Part shown: in pieces, positions 35,605 through 48,409 of the stretch
Numbering within the stretch: the stretch's first letter is position 1
Layout of the letters: each line of letters opens with the position of its first letter
Source: Siphlonurus alternatus
Taxonomy: Eukaryota > Arthropoda > Insecta > Ephemeroptera > Siphlonuridae
NCBI GenBank assembly: GCA_949825025.1
Contig: OX463781.1
Span: 46,264,317-46,328,316 of the forward strand
Reading direction: 5' to 3'
Length of the DNA: 64,000 nt
Position numbers and translations under genes: made by a program
Notes under the pieces: model-generated
Told to the model about the DNA's origin: nothing
Database searches by the model: none
The model's input: only the letters and a program-made list of their open reading frames with translations

Positions 35605-36404
35605 ATGCTAAATAGTCGAAATTAAAACTGTATTTATTTTTCAATCATTCCTGCACTAATGGTTTTAGCAGCAGCAAATAGGGGGTTGAAAAGACATTTA
35701 AAAATTATGATTCAAGGGTCTTAATAAAGTTAAATATGAATCCTACGGCATCCTACTATCTTCGTAGATAAGAAAAGAGACTCAGTTTTAGGTTTAATAT
35801 AATAATTCAATAGATATTCAGCAGATACGGAAGGAGTCCAGTATGATAAATTTACACATTTTCATTGGCTGATAACTGCTAACGGCGCCAATCATTTAAA
35901 AAGAGAGTGTGGTGGAAGGACTTGATATTGCATCTTCTCTTCAATAAAATGAAACTATTTGAGAAACAATTTCTATTATTTAAATATGATGAAAGGTACG
36001 TTTGTAATATTACTTATCTCCCAGTGTGTTTTTACAGTACGCGTACATGGAATAATGTGCATTTTTTAAGTTTTAAAACTCATCCACTTCGATCAGGCTA
36101 GGCATTTGAAATTTTGAATTTTGGCTAGATTGTTTTTGATTGGCTACCTGTTATGCAGGTGAGTACAGGTATGCATATCTATAGTGAACCGAACCTGACA
36201 TTTCGATGACGTCAAAGGCGGTAGGCAATGGCTTCCAGGTGAAATGCATCTTTTAAAACTACATTTATACAAAGTTACAGTGCTCAAAAAATTCGCATAA
36301 AATTCACACCTGCATTTCAGCACCTCCTCTTTCGTTTCCGCCACTTAAAATCGGCCGTGCAGCCAACCCATTGTAGTTCTTATTTATTTATTTTTTTTTT
36401 TACT

Positions 36405-36498
36405 ACTATCTCAGAACCAAAAAGGTGTGCCCCTCTCCTTATGGAACTTAATTGTACCTGCTATTCAGGGGCACACCTTTTTGGTTAATTCTGATAGT
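36405..36498. mobile_element. 94-bp hairpin MITE
   Basis: ACTATCTCAGAACCAAAAAG and GTGTGCCCCT are followed, after about 35 bp, by the inverse (GGGGCACACCTTTTTGGTTA, CTGATAGT). It lies just right of the large foldback. Confidence 0.75.
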
Positions 36499-36861
36499 AT
36501 TTTATTTATTTGATTTCCTCTTACATTAAAAAACAAAAACATTTAGTTGGGATATTTTATTTCTGACAGAATTAAGTTAAAATGTTTTTGACTTGAAACA
36601 TTTAATTCAATGGATATATTGCTGGACCAATTATAAGTTAAAAAGCTATATATTATCAGAATTTTCACAGTATAAATATAATAATATGTATGTTTTATTT
36701 CTAAACTTTTTATGATATCAATTTTTAATGATTGATGTATTGGATATTATTTACTGTAATTATATTTTTTAAAGCTATTTAATTATTTATTATTCACATT
36801 AAATATCAGTTGATACATTAATTGTGATCGACTTCATACCAACTATTATTAGGTTATATGC

Positions 36862-36867
<6 letters not shown>

Positions 36868-36948
<81 letters not shown>
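36868..36948. repeat. (AT)n microsatellite
   Basis: About 40 uninterrupted AT units. Confidence 0.96.
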
Positions 36949-36951
<3 letters not shown>

Positions 36952-37634
36952 TGCCAGTCTTTTGAGCCCTTTATTTACGTCTGCATGGCTGCTCAGGGTA
37001 TAATAATTGGTATATAATATGTTTTTAATGTGAATCAAAATACAGCAAAACTATGTAATTTTTTTCTTCTGCAGGAAGCCTTAAATTCATGCTTATATAA
37101 TTAAATGCCATATAATTATCCATATTTATATATTATATCCCTCACTTTTAGGAATCTAAACAAAATATATTTTCAGACGTATATATATTAATACAACTAT
37201 AATATAATTATATAAAGGTACAAAGCATGGTGCAAATAAAGTCGTAATGAATAATAATGTTTTTAATTCTACTATAGGATATTAGAAATTGTATAATTAT
37301 TAGAATATAATTATTATTTTAATTATATATATTAGGGAATGAATTTTCTTTTAATTCGACGATTTTTTTTGTTTAAATATTTTTTAAACAAAAAGCGCTA
37401 AAAAAATGAAAAAAGTGAGCCAAGAAAAGCAAAGTTCAAGGTCAACATTCTGATCATATGATTTTGTTTGATTGCCGGTGCTCTTGCAATGATGTCGCTA
37501 ATGTTTTGATGCTTACTCAAACTGTGAAATAAACAAGGTAATCATTAATATTAGTTTAAAATTCAAATTTTTTATTTACATTAAATGTTAGCTATTGTAA
37601 TCTCAATACCCTGTGGTTGTCATTATGAACCATA
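36949..37634. other. AT-rich non-coding stretch upstream of ABCB6
   Basis: No gene recognised. It may hold the ABCB6 promoter or first non-coding exon, since an acceptor-like TTTCAG lies 20 bp before the ATG. Confidence 0.4.
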
Positions 37635-37916
37635 GAGTGCGTTTGAATTCACGGGCCAGCCCGGGCTGGCCTGGGCTGAAGCGTTTTTTGTCGTCAAGTG
37701 GGGCCAGCCCGGCGGCCATTTTTCCTCCTCTCAAGACGTCACTTCCTGGCTGGCCCAGGCTGACGCGGGCGGACTCTACAGTGCGCCTGAGACCTAGCGG
37801 ACAGACTGGGAACTAATTATGACGAAATTATGACGTTTCATACCAGGCGACCAAGGTCACCGCCATTTTACCCAGCCCGGGCCAGCCCGGGCTGGCCCGT
37901 GAATTCAAACGCACTC
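37635..37916. mobile_element. GC-rich MITE 330 bp upstream of ABCB6
   Basis: The termini GAGTGCGTTTGAATTCACGG continue into GCCAGCCCGGGCTGGC and are inverted perfectly over 35 bp or more. ATA on both sides (37632-37634, 37917-37919) is a likely 3-bp TSD. The GC content is far above the surrounding DNA. GAGTGCGTTTGAA ends recall IS5/Harbinger-ISL2EU relatives, but this assignment is tentative. Confidence 0.82.
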
Positions 37917-38249
37917 ATAGACTTCAAAATGTATTTCGAATGCGTTTTTTTTTTTTTTTTGCGTGTAATTTTTCACTGTAATTTATCATATATAATGATA
38001 AGAGTGTATCCCGATATCATGCAATGATATGCTTAGAAATTACAAACATTTCGCAATATTGCCGATGTCATGGTGGTATGACTCGTACAATATTTTGTCT
38101 ATTTTGAACGTCAATCTTTTTCCCATTATAATATTAGTATGATACTGTACAGTATGTTTTAACCTCATGACATTTTTTTTTTTTGGTGGCACGAGATCAA
38201 CTTTTATTAACAGTGTTCTTTTATTTCAGATTTAAATAACTCCATCAAG

Positions 38250-41200
38250 ATGAAGTACTGTCCACCTAATGTAACTCTGAGTGAAGTTTGGGTTGACCAT
38301 GGAATCTCTCAATGCTTTATGGACACAGTTTCTACATCTGTAACAGCAGGATTTTTGTTTATTTTGGGAACAACTCAGTTATGGATTTACAAAAAATATG
38401 CAACCTCAGTTTCTGCTTATTCTCTACCAAAATCAAAGTTGTATTACCTACAACTTATGTTTCTAGTGTTATTACCAATATTTGCAGTATCCCGTCTAGT
38501 CTTACAGGCAACGCTGTTGCATGATCGTGTTGTTTATGGACACATGATTCTTGCAACCTGTCTAATTGCTGCATCATCGCTGTACTCAATTGTCTTGGTG
38601 GTGGTGGAGCGCAAGTATATGCTCCCCTCTGTTCCTACAAGGGGACACGGACTAGTCTTACTCATATATTGGACGCTGCTCTTCATAACAGAAAATTTGG
38701 CTTTCCTGAACCTAAAAAAAGAAGAATGGTGGTTCCAGTTGACAAAGTAAGTATGCATAAATATGCATAATTATTATAAAAATTTGTTTTTCCAAATAGT
38801 GCTGTAATGCATTTTATAGTTACATGTATATTATTTTTACAAATTCATGAGTACATGTATCAACTTTGGCAATTATAATTCCAATATTGTTGTAAATATA
38901 AAAATTAACATTTCCCCAAAATTCAAAGTTCATCACACCTCCAGTGACTGTCTGGCAATGCCTCCAAACAGCAGGGATAAAGTTTAAGCTGTCTCACAGT
39001 GTACGCCTTAGGAGAACATAAACTGAACAGTACTTTGTTTTTTAGTGTTGCCACGCAGAGTAGAGGCATTGTGAATTTTGCAATTTTGACGATGACTAGA
39101 CTGGATATTCTTATATGTTCCAAAACTAAAAATAGCTGCATCTTTTTGCGAAGTTTGATTAATTAAATACTGTAGCTGAAAATCCTGTTTACTGTACTTC
39201 TGATAGCGAAAGATTGTTCGAGCATTGGTTTTCCTCTTCTCTGAAAATCTCGTCATAAAATGAGACGCAAACTTCTGACAGGTGATTTGTTGCAGCTTGA
39301 CGGACAAGGTGGAGATGGGTCTGTTTGTGTCTCGCTACGTCACATGTCTCATGATCTTTGTGCTCGGACTGAAGGCTCCTGGCCTCGTCTCCCTGCGGGA
39401 CTACTTCGACATGAACGATCCTCTCCACATGCACGAGGTAAGCCTTCAAGTCAGCTGATTTGCTGTGATACCACCACCGTCTATCCAAACATATGTAAAA
39501 CAGAACTTTAATTTGACTTTTTGGACATTAAAGATTTTTTTTTAGAGGACAATAAGCTCTTAATTCATTATCAAAAGATCCCTAAAGGAAGGGGGGAGGG
39601 GGTAGGAGATGGTTTCAAGTAAATAAAAAATCGAATTAACTTACATGCATGGTGGCTTATGGAAAAAAAAAAAAAAAAAAGAAAAACGCTGGGGAACACT
39701 TGAAGCCTCTATTAAATTGCAGCAGAGAAATCTGTTTTTCCAACTTTTTTCTTAAGCACCTCCTACACCATGGATAAGATTTACCCAACATTAAGCATAA
39801 ATTCAAGAAAGTAGTCAGAGGAAGGAGGCAGTTCAAGTACGGTATGTACTATGTAGTGTAAAAGCTCAAATTTTGTAAAGTATTTATTTGTACTGTACTG
39901 TATGTCTTAGCTAAAGCAATGACACTTGTTTTAAGAGTAAACTAAGTGAATTTGAACAGAGATTTAACCTGTCCACGTAATGTATGTAGTTAACCATAAT
40001 TATGTATTTTTCATAAATTTTAACTAGAATATTTTTAACTGAAAGAAAGAAAAGGACAGGGGTCTTTCCTGTCCCTTTCTTTCAGTTAAATAAATATTGC
40101 TCAGGTGATTTTTCATATTAAATATTTAACTAGAATATGTAATTTATTGATTGTATATTGTAATATGTGTATTTCAATGTAGCTGACCTCTCGAGTGAGA
40201 AATTTGTGTGACTTGGTCTCACAATTTGCAGGAGGCAGAAGATGAGCCCTCCCAGGGGTCAACGTTCAGGAACTTCTTTCGAAAGATGCGCCTGCTGTCA
40301 CCCTACGTATGGCCCAAGAAGGACTGTCTGCTGCAGTTCAGGGTCTTCTTCTGCTTCATCCTGCTGGCTCTGGGCAGGGTCATCAACCTCTACGTACCCA
40401 TCTACAACAAGAAGATAGGTGTGTGGTGTCAATCTATACATTTGAAATTACTACAGTATTTTTAATTTTATTTTACATTATAAATTAGTGTATTTGTCAG
40501 TTTTCTTAGCTATTTACTTGCTTAAATTTATTTTCTTCTAGTTTTTTTCATATCATAATTCATATGACTGTCATATTCAGTAATTTTTATATTTATTACA
40601 ATTTTCCTATCCATCCACAGTGGACAGCATGGCACCAGTGGCGGGCTCCACCGTTCTTGAGTTCCGCTGGGACCTGGTGCTCATGTACGTGGGCTTCAAG
40701 TTCCTGCAGGGCGGGGGGACTGGTGGTATGGGGGTGCTCAACAACCTGCGCTCCTTCCTCTGGATTGCCATCCAACAGTACACTACACGGGAGGTCCAGG
40801 TGGACCTTTTCGGACACCTGCATGGCCTCAGTCTGCGCTGGCACCTCAGTCGCAAGACGGGAGAAGTTCTTCGCGTGATGGACCGAGGCACGGACAGCAT
40901 CAACAACCTGCTCAACTCCATCCTCTTCAGCATCGTACCAACTCTCATTGACATCTTGATCGCTGTGGTTTTCTTCGTAACAACCTTCAACGCCTGGTTT
41001 GGTCTCATCGTTTTTCTCACCATGATGTTCTACATCAGTAAGAAATTTTATTTATTTTTATAGTTTAATGACTTAAAATGCAAAAAATAAATACAAAATA
41101 ATAATGAGAATAATTATACTGTAATTAATTATTAAATAATAATCTGAGATAATTTTCTTTTCAATAAAATTTCAAGAGATGTGAGATTTAGGTATATAAA

Positions 41201-44200
41201 TAGGTAATCAAACTTCCCATAAGGATTAATTTCAGTGGGCTAAGTAGATGGTAAACCACTCTGAAAATTTCAGGAAACGTTCCTGACACCATGAAATAAT
41301 TTTCCATGAAAGAAAATTATTAAAACACTTCCAGTTGTTGTTTTAGTAACAATTTACCCTATCCTAATAATTATTTTCAAACCTTCCTTAACAAATATTA
41401 TTATTACAGTATTTTTTTTCTAATGAGTTAGATGTTATATTTTCCCTCAGCTGCGACGGTGATCTTCACCGAGTGGCGCACCAAGTACATCCGGCTGATG
41501 AACCTCGCAGACAACGCCCAGAAGGCCCGCAGCGTCGACTCTCTCCTCAACTTCGAGACCGTCAAATACTACGGAGCAGAGGACTATGAGGTTGGCTGCT
41601 ACAGAGAGGCCATTCTCACCTACCAGGTAATTAACTAACCTATGTGTGTTTTCTTACTGCAGGCAAATTTCTTGGAATGAAGGAATAATTTTTCCATGGA
41701 TACTTTTACTTTAGTATTAGAATGAAAAACCTGCATTTTTTTTAATGAATAGAAGACACTAAATTAATAATGCTACTCTGATGTTTTTCAAAGGCCAGGA
41801 AGTATTGCTAAAAAGTTACAGTATGCAAAGTTTTGGTTTCAACCCACGTCCCTTTTTAATACTAATCTTTTATTAAAAAATAATGCTCACTGGCGCCTCT
41901 ATCTGTATTTTATTTTCTTTAAAATTTCATAGTCTCTAAAAAAAACTGGGGGAAAAAAAATCAGAGTAGCATAATTTGGTACCCTTTTTTTCATTTCTGC
42001 AATAAAAACTCGTGCAGGCTGTCCATTATATTAACTGAACAAAAGATGCTAATAATAAGTAAGAAATTAAAAGTTATAAATAGCAAACCCTTCATTAATT
42101 GCCACAGTGAGTTATAGGGGAAAATGAAAAAACAAAACACAAAAAACATTACTTCATTCCCAACCCCTTCCTGGTTGTTCACAGAAGGAGGAGTGGAAGT
42201 CGCAGGCCTCCCTGAACGTGCTGAACACCGTGCAGAACATCGTCATCTGTGCGGGGCTTCTGGTTGGCTCGCTGCTGTGCGTGCACATGGTTGTCACTCA
42301 CGAGGGCTTCACGGTGGGCGACTACGTGCTCTTCTCCTCCTACATCATGCAGCTGTATGTGCCCCTCAACTGGTTCGGAACTTACTACAGGTACATTTAC
42401 TTTTTATTTATGCTCCTTTTCAATAAACAAATTTATCTCTGCAAAAATAAAATTTTAAAGGATTATGGTCTTCTATGTATTTATGATTACATTTCTGGTG
42501 CATTTGAAGTCTAAACTTGATTTTTTCTTCTTCTTCTTGAATTATTACAATGCAAGTTTGCACAGAAAATGTTTTCTGATTTTAATATTATGAATTAAAA
42601 TACATATAAACCTTTAAAGTTAAGCTTGTTGCCATCAGTCTTATTTTGAAGTTATTATTCAAACTAGAGCTCCCCGTTAATTTTCTGTCGGTGCTTGCCA
42701 GGATCATCCAGAAGAATTTCATTGACATGGAGAACATGTTGGAACTGCTCAACGAGGAGCAGGAGGTGATCGACGCCCCCGGGGCCCCTGACCTTGAGGT
42801 CAAGCGAGGTGCCCTTGAGTTCAACAACGTCAGCTTTAGCTATCAGCCCGAGCGAATGGTGCTCAAGAACGTCTCCTTCAGCGTACCGCCAGGGCGTACC
42901 GTGGCACTGGTGAGACTACCCCTCCTCCAGATATCACCTGCCTGTAGTTATGCTATTTCTTTTTGTTAGTCTTTTTTTTCAAACTTGATGTTACTATGGA
43001 AATATCGTCGCTTCAGAATAAAAGCGTTTTATAAACCACAAAGTTTTGATGAAATTTTAGACCCTATTTACATGAAGCATAAGCATAATAACATCAAAAC
43101 TTCTTGGTTTATATGATACTTATATTCTGAGGTGACGATATGATAACAATCTTTAGGACTTAGAAAAAAATTATTAAAGGAGAATTAACAAAATGTTAGA
43201 TGTACAGTTTGCTACAAATACAGTTCGTGCTTCACAAGCTCTGTCTCCTGCAGGTTGGCCAGTCTGGTGCTGGAAAGAGCACCATCATCCGCTTGCTGTA
43301 CCGGTTCTACGACACCGAGAGTGGTGCCATCGCCATTGACGGCCAGAACATCAAGACGGTGGGCCAGAAGTCGCTGCGTCGCCACATGGGTGTCGTGCCA
43401 CAGGATACCGTGCTGTTCAACAACACAATCAAGTGAGCTCCGGGAACATTGCTCAAGCCTACTTGAAAAAATTTTTATTGCAGAAAATAGCAAATAATGT
43501 TTAACTGATTTTTTTTTTTTAGAGAACAGGAACTATGTATACTTTTAAACAATGGAGTATTGTCCTCAATTTTTTGTTATTGCAGAAATGGATAGAGGGT
43601 GCAAAGTTATGCTACCCTGATTTTTTTCAGATTTTTTTAGAGCCCGGGAACTATTTTTAAAAAATTATTGAAAGCTATTTTTGTGACGTCACGAGACGCC
43701 GCTCCTTAAGAAAAAGATAGGACTTGTCGCCGCGTGACGTCACAAAAAGGACTTTCAATAATTTTTTAAAAATACTTCCCGGGCTCTAAAAAATCTGAAA
43801 AAAATCAGGGTAGCATAACTTTGCACGCTCTATCCATTTCTGCAATAAAAAAAATTGAGGACAATACTCCATTATTGAAAGAATAAAGTTAGGTGTCACT
43901 TCTTAATAAAAGGATAGGACTTAAAAAAGGTGTGGGTTCAAACTTTCCAGCATTACTCCCTGAACTCTAAAAAAAAAATAATAATAAAAAGGAGGGTTTT
44001 CTAGTTCCTTTATTTATATTTGCAATGAAAAATTGTCATCTAGGTTGTCCATTAGGAGTAGGCAGTTGAAACTATCATGTTGGGTTCTCTGAATAACTAT
44101 AAAGTTGAGAGTTGTTGATTATTTTTTTAAAAGATAGAGAACCGATTGCAACGTCTAAACTTTTCTTGGGATATGGGATACAAATGTATTAAGAGTATTA

Positions 44201-46233
44201 TACTGTATATCAGTACAGTATACATTATAATATTTTGTTGACAATTTGACTTATATTTATCTATAACAAAGCTATATAAACAGGCGAGATAAAATAAATC
44301 TTCAGATAACACTAAAACTTTAATCTACAGTACGTATATTGTCTGTTGCACGTTAAAAAATAATAATATTAAAAAAAATAAATAGAGTATGGAGACTAAA
44401 AAAACAAGTAGTGGCATCTAGTGGATTTTTAATGTATTTTTGGAATTTGGTACACTTTTTTAGGCTGACTTGAAGGTTTGCCATCTTACAAAATTTAATT
44501 CGTAAATCATGTGTTCAGGTACAACATTGCTTACGGTCGTGTTGGTTCGTCTGACCAAGAGATCATCGATGCCTCGAGATACGCCGACATCCATGACCGC
44601 GTCCAGACCTTCCCTAGTGGCTATGACACACAGGTATGCTTTATGAGGCAATAAGGTTCTTAAATTGTCATTCTCCCATAGGCCTGTTTAGATTTGTGTA
44701 AAAAAAGGAGTTTTAAGTACAACCAAAACTGTTTCAGAGCAATATCAGCTATCATATCATGCCAAAAAAAATTGTGATGCTAGGTATTTCACTATGCAAT
44801 TTTAATATTTGATTATACAATTTTTATATTAGCGTACTGCTTTAGTGATTATTTGTAGGTTAATATCTAAGCCAATTTTATGATATGGTGTTACCTGTGT
44901 CTTGCTTGCAGTAGCCTCCAACCTATTGTTTATACTACTGTATGTACTCAAGGGAGCTGTAAAAATGCCTGGGAGTGTGAAATATTGCAACAGTGTCTGC
45001 ATGATGAGCTTTGATTTTGTTATCACCTTCGTTATAGACAATAGAAAACGTTGTTGTATCAATGACATTTCTTTTAGGTAAGTTCTGGACATACCAAGAG
45101 CCCCCTGGGTGTAATAAATAAATTTAAAAAAATTACCAGGTAATTGAAAATAAATACCTATCGTTTGTCAACAGGTGGGAGAGAGGGGGCTGAAGCTAAG
45201 TGGAGGGGAGAAGCAGAGAGTGGCCATTGCAAGGACCATCCTCAAGTCCCCGGCCTTCGTTCTGCTGGACGAGGCAACCAGCGCCCTTGACACCCAGACT
45301 GAGAGGAACATTCAGGTGAACTCAACTTGTGGTACTCAACTAGCAATGTCTTCAAATTATTTTAGTCTTCACCGTCGTTAAGTCTGAACAAAATTGCTAT
45401 CAGCATTTTCTATTTTGATATTTTTTGCTTTGTATTTTAGACAATTTTTATAATTTTTTTTACTTGCTTATAAAGTCCTTCAAACGTTAGAATACCCATG
45501 GAAAATAGTTCATAGATGACCTGTCAATCAACTGCAACAGCTGTAAAAAATGGCAGCCAACACTAAAAAATTTTCAATAGAGCTAGTGGACAGAAATATA
45601 TGTTCATATTTTACGAAAATTTTCACATAAGTTGAGACAGATAATATTGCAAAGAAGTTTCAATAATTTAGCAATTATTATGCAACAGGTATCGAGTGTC
45701 TTTGATTTATTTTCAGCTACTTTATTTTTCTAGTGAAAGAACTATTTTTTTGTATTTTGTTGGCAATATGGGTCGGAAGAATACAAATCACTACGCCGAA
45801 GATGATTGACAGGGGTATTCTAACGTTTGAAAGACTGTAGACAATGTTAATTTTAGACAGGTTTCTGTTGTATTTCATCTTAAAAGTTTAAAATAGAGTA
45901 TTACTACTGGCTAATTTTCTGCTGGGCAATAGACCAACATTATAAATCTGCAATTTCATCCCACAGGCTGCACTTGCTCGTGTGTGTGCTAACCGGACGA
46001 CCATCATCGTGGCCCATCGTCTGTCGACCATCATCCACGCGGACGAGATCCTGGTGTTGCACGACGGTGAGATTGTCGAGCGGGGGCGCCACGAAGAGCT
46101 CCTCAGCTTCGGGGGCGTCTATGCGGACATGTGGCAGCAGCAGCTCAAGAACGAAGACGCCGAGGCCAGGGCAGTCGAGGCCGCTCTCTCGGAGTCACCC
46201 AAGGCCATTGAGCCCCATGGACACCACCATTGA
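38250..46233 (+). CDS. ABCB6: ABCB6 homologue, half ABC transporter
   Basis: Eleven coding exons: 38250-38746, 39296-39437, 40232-40418, 40621-41037, 41451-41626, 42185-42390, 42702-42909, 43254-43432, 44519-44633, 45175-45315 and 45967-46233. All are GT-AG. The frame closes to 844 aa, the usual ABCB6 length. Order: an N-terminal multi-span TMD0 (exons 1-2), a linker ([13 protein letters not shown]), the six-helix transporter domain ([63 protein letters not shown]) and one nucleotide-binding domain. Visible motifs: A-loop Tyr589, Walker [10 protein letters not shown] with Lys619, Q-loop Gln661, signature LSGGE 717-721, Walker B VLLDE with Glu742, D-loop SALD and switch His773. All ATPase residues are present. 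Known homologues dimerise and act in porphyrin/haem handling at the outer mitochondrial membrane and endo-lysosomes. The tail ends in four histidines preceded by a glycine (HGHHH-type). A candidate AATAAA lies at 46709. An upstream non-coding exon is likely because TTTCAG precedes the ATG. Confidence 0.96.
40034..40088. repeat. short perfect hairpin in ABCB6 intron 2
   Basis: TTAACTGAAAGAAAG, then AAAAGGACAGG, is inverted after a loop of about 6 bases (CCTGTCCCTTTCTTTCAGTTAA). It would fold into a stem of about 24 bp. A tiny MITE or an RNA hairpin. Confidence 0.65.
41725..42030. mobile_element. MITE family A, decayed copy 4 in ABCB6 intron 5
   Basis: It keeps GCTACTCTGATGTTTTTCA on the left and CAGAGTAGCATAATTTGGTA, TTTCTGCAATAAAAA and CTGTCCATTATA on the right. 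The left terminus is eroded. It belongs to the TAATGGAC-ended subfamily of 8651-9000. It ends 154 bp before exon 6. Confidence 0.7.
42989..43148. mobile_element. MITE in ABCB6 intron 7
   Basis: ATATCGTCGCTTCAGAATA and TATAAACCACAAAGTTTTGATG pair with the inverse of CATCAAAACTTCTTGGTTTATA and TATTCTGAGGTGACGATAT. About 160 bp, imperfect, non-coding. It begins about 80 bp after the exon 7 donor. Confidence 0.65.
43450..44053. mobile_element. MITE family A, old copy 5a split by a younger copy
   Basis: TTGAAAAAATTTTTATTGCAGAAAAT on the left (20 bases: AAATTTTTATTGCAGAAAAT) pairs with ATTTGCAATGAAAAATTGTC ... GTTGTCCATTAG on the right. Between them lies the intact copy 43551-43873. Its left end is only about 15-20 bp after the exon 8 splice donor (43433). 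Confidence 0.65.
43551..43873. mobile_element. MITE family A, copy 5b nested in 5a
   Basis: The ends AATGGAGTATTGTCCTCA and TGAGGACAATACTCCATT are exact inverse copies. The core carries paired GTGACGTCAC palindromes (43681-43745). Nearly identical to 6882-7202 with the core in opposite orientation. Confidence 0.92.
45473..45837. mobile_element. Tc1/mariner-like MITE in ABCB6 intron 10
   Basis: The left AAGTCCTTCAAACGTTAGAA and the inverse of the right end CAGTCTTTCAAACGTTAGAA match with two differences. Both are flanked by TA (45471-45472, 45838-45839). An inner block TGTCAATCA(A/T)C also pairs. 365 bp, no ORF. Confidence 0.78.
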
Positions 46234-46833
46234 CCTGCCTTGACTTTCAATGCAAAGAAGCTTCTCATACCTTGAAAAGTTGATTTATCAAAGGGTTTTA
46301 TGAAACATCACGACTTTTGTTATGTTTTTACACGGAGTTGAATTATTGCTGTATACACTTAGTGAGTTAAAATTGAAAATTATGAGTGTTAAGTGGATAA
46401 TTGTTGAATGTTTTAATTGGTTAGCTGCAATGTGTTTTTCTACATTTTGCTATACTACTATTATTAATATGATTTAATGAAGGAGTTAGCAACTTGTAGA
46501 TAAACTCATTGCATTGTGAGACTGTTCATAATGCCTTGTTCTCTGTAGTTTTCAATATTTTTGATAATTTTAATTTGTATCTAGATTTCAGTATTCGTAA
46601 ATTATGTATGCAGCATATCTATCTTTTTAAAGTAAGGTAATTAAATTTAAAATCACTTTGATAAATGCAAAATTGTCAGTCGAGAATTTATAACATTTGG
46701 CATAAAATAATAAAATATTAAATTAACTTGTGTCCAGATAAGAAGAGAAATAATGACATTAGTACCTTGTAAAATAATGAGCTGTATTCTGTATCCGACG
46801 TTGCAGCCTTAGGTTTTGGTTTAGATAGCTTAA

Positions 46834-47501
46834 AGTAAAGGATCTACTACAAAAAAGACAACAAAAAAACGAGTTAGTATTTTTTAAAAAAATAATTCCA
46901 GTGCTCCTACATATGGAACCGAAATCCAAAAGATTCCACCTCAAATAGTTTCTCCAGAAAAAAATTTTAAAGTCGGAGAGAACACGTCATTTAACATGGG
47001 ACCTCACCTGAAAAAACAACCTCGAATATCTTGAAAAAATACACCGTTAGGTGGTATGAAAAAAATATAGCCATGTTCTATGGCTCGAGCTTTAACCAAA
47101 AGTTGTTTAAAAAACATATGCTTTCAAATCCGTTTTCCTGTCATAAAATCCCGAAAAACTCTTATGGGAATTAACATGGGAAATTTTCTTGATTTTTTTG
47201 GAATCGAGCGATATTTTTATTCGTTTTTCTGTTAAAGCTCGGGTCATAGAACATTGTCATATTTTTTTCATACCACCTAACGGTGTATTTTTTTGAGATA
47301 TTCGAGGGTCATTTTTAGGTAAGGCCCCATGTTAAGCGACGCATTCACTCTGACTTTGGAATTTTTTTCTGGAGAACCTATGTGAGTTGGAATTTTTTGG
47401 ATTTCGGTTCCATATATTATAGGAGCACTGGAATTATTTTAAGAAAAATACTACAGTAACTCAGTTTTCACTTTTTGACATCAGCTAATAGACCCTCTAC
47501 T
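46834..47501. mobile_element. TTAA-flanked MITE downstream of ABCB6
   Basis: The ends AGTAAAGGATCTA and TAGACCCTCTACT are inverted, with TTAA on both sides (46830-46833, 47502-47505). Arms of about 330 bp share AATAATTCCAGTGCTCC, TTTCTCCAGAAAAAAATT and ACACCGTTAGGTGGTATGAA. The interior is unrelated to family B, but the target is the same. It lies about 600 bp beyond the ABCB6 stop. Confidence 0.85.
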
Positions 47502-48409
47502 TTAAATAAATTTCCTTCCCGTTTCATTGAAGGATTCACACTTAATGTGGTCCTATATATATACTTAAGATACTGACTAACATAATATATTATATTGTTA
47601 TTTTGATATTGATAAAGTAATACTTAGTGTTTATATGGTTATACAATTTCAGCATATATTTAACCAAAGGTATAAAAAAAATAAAAAAGAAGACTTGAAT
47701 TTGATACAATTTTTTCAATGCATAAAATGTTTGAGAAAATGATACTGTTTGCTAAAAAAAAGTGTTTGATGATTCCATGTTTAGCTGCTGCTTTTAAATA
47801 GGAAGCTTATTCTTATCCTTAATTAGTAGCATGCTAGAATTTTAATTTTTTAAATTTTTAATTAAAAATTAATTAATTTTTTAATAACACCTGGAAAGTT
47901 CATTTTAAAAATGAACGACAACAAAGAAGTCAATTTTTTTATTTTTAGCTGCTCATATGAAAAAGTAAAAAAATATTTCAACTTTTTAATAATATTTAAT
48001 TTGTGTGGATTATTTTTAACTTTTAAAAAACATTGGAATATATCATAATTTAAAGTGTGCGTGTTATATAATATTTTAAGCATATTTTTATTCTGTACTG
48101 GGAAAGAAGCACATGAGTTTTGCCATTAAGCTGGTGAGCTACTGGATGTGCAACTTTCTAGCATCCACAATCTAAAATGTACTAGATGTATGCAATAATC
48201 ACAATTGTCAGTGTACATGCGTTTTGTGTAAATGGTGCTGCGACATTTGGGTTTATAGAGACTGGGGGTAGTGAACTTGTATTGTAATTTCAAAAAAGAT
48301 GCTACCATCAACTTGAATTACCACATAATTGTTCATGTAAATTTCTTGTTTATGAGACAAATAAATATATTGTTATCTTAATATAACAAAACTACTAATT
48401 TTTTTAATG
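47502..48409. other. AT-rich intergenic stretch
   Basis: No gene recognised. Confidence 0.5.

Larger units (their letters stand above)
34417..36372. mobile_element. nearly perfect 1.95-kb foldback element
   Basis: The ends AATGGGTTGGCTGCACGGCC and its exact inverse enclose two arms of about 900 bp (34417-35325 and about 35467-36372). They differ at only a few positions I could find (for example C/T near 36265 and one base near 35537). The spacer is about 145 bp. Because the arms are identical, the same short frames appear twice in opposite orientation and should not be read as genes. Each arm carries a tRNA-like block. No transposase. No clean TSD was identified. Confidence 0.92.

Noticed and set aside
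34445..36344. Pairs of identical 66- and 64-codon frames on opposite strands (34445/36344 and 34882/35907)
   Set aside because: They are mirror images produced by the two arms of the foldback element, not paralogous genes.
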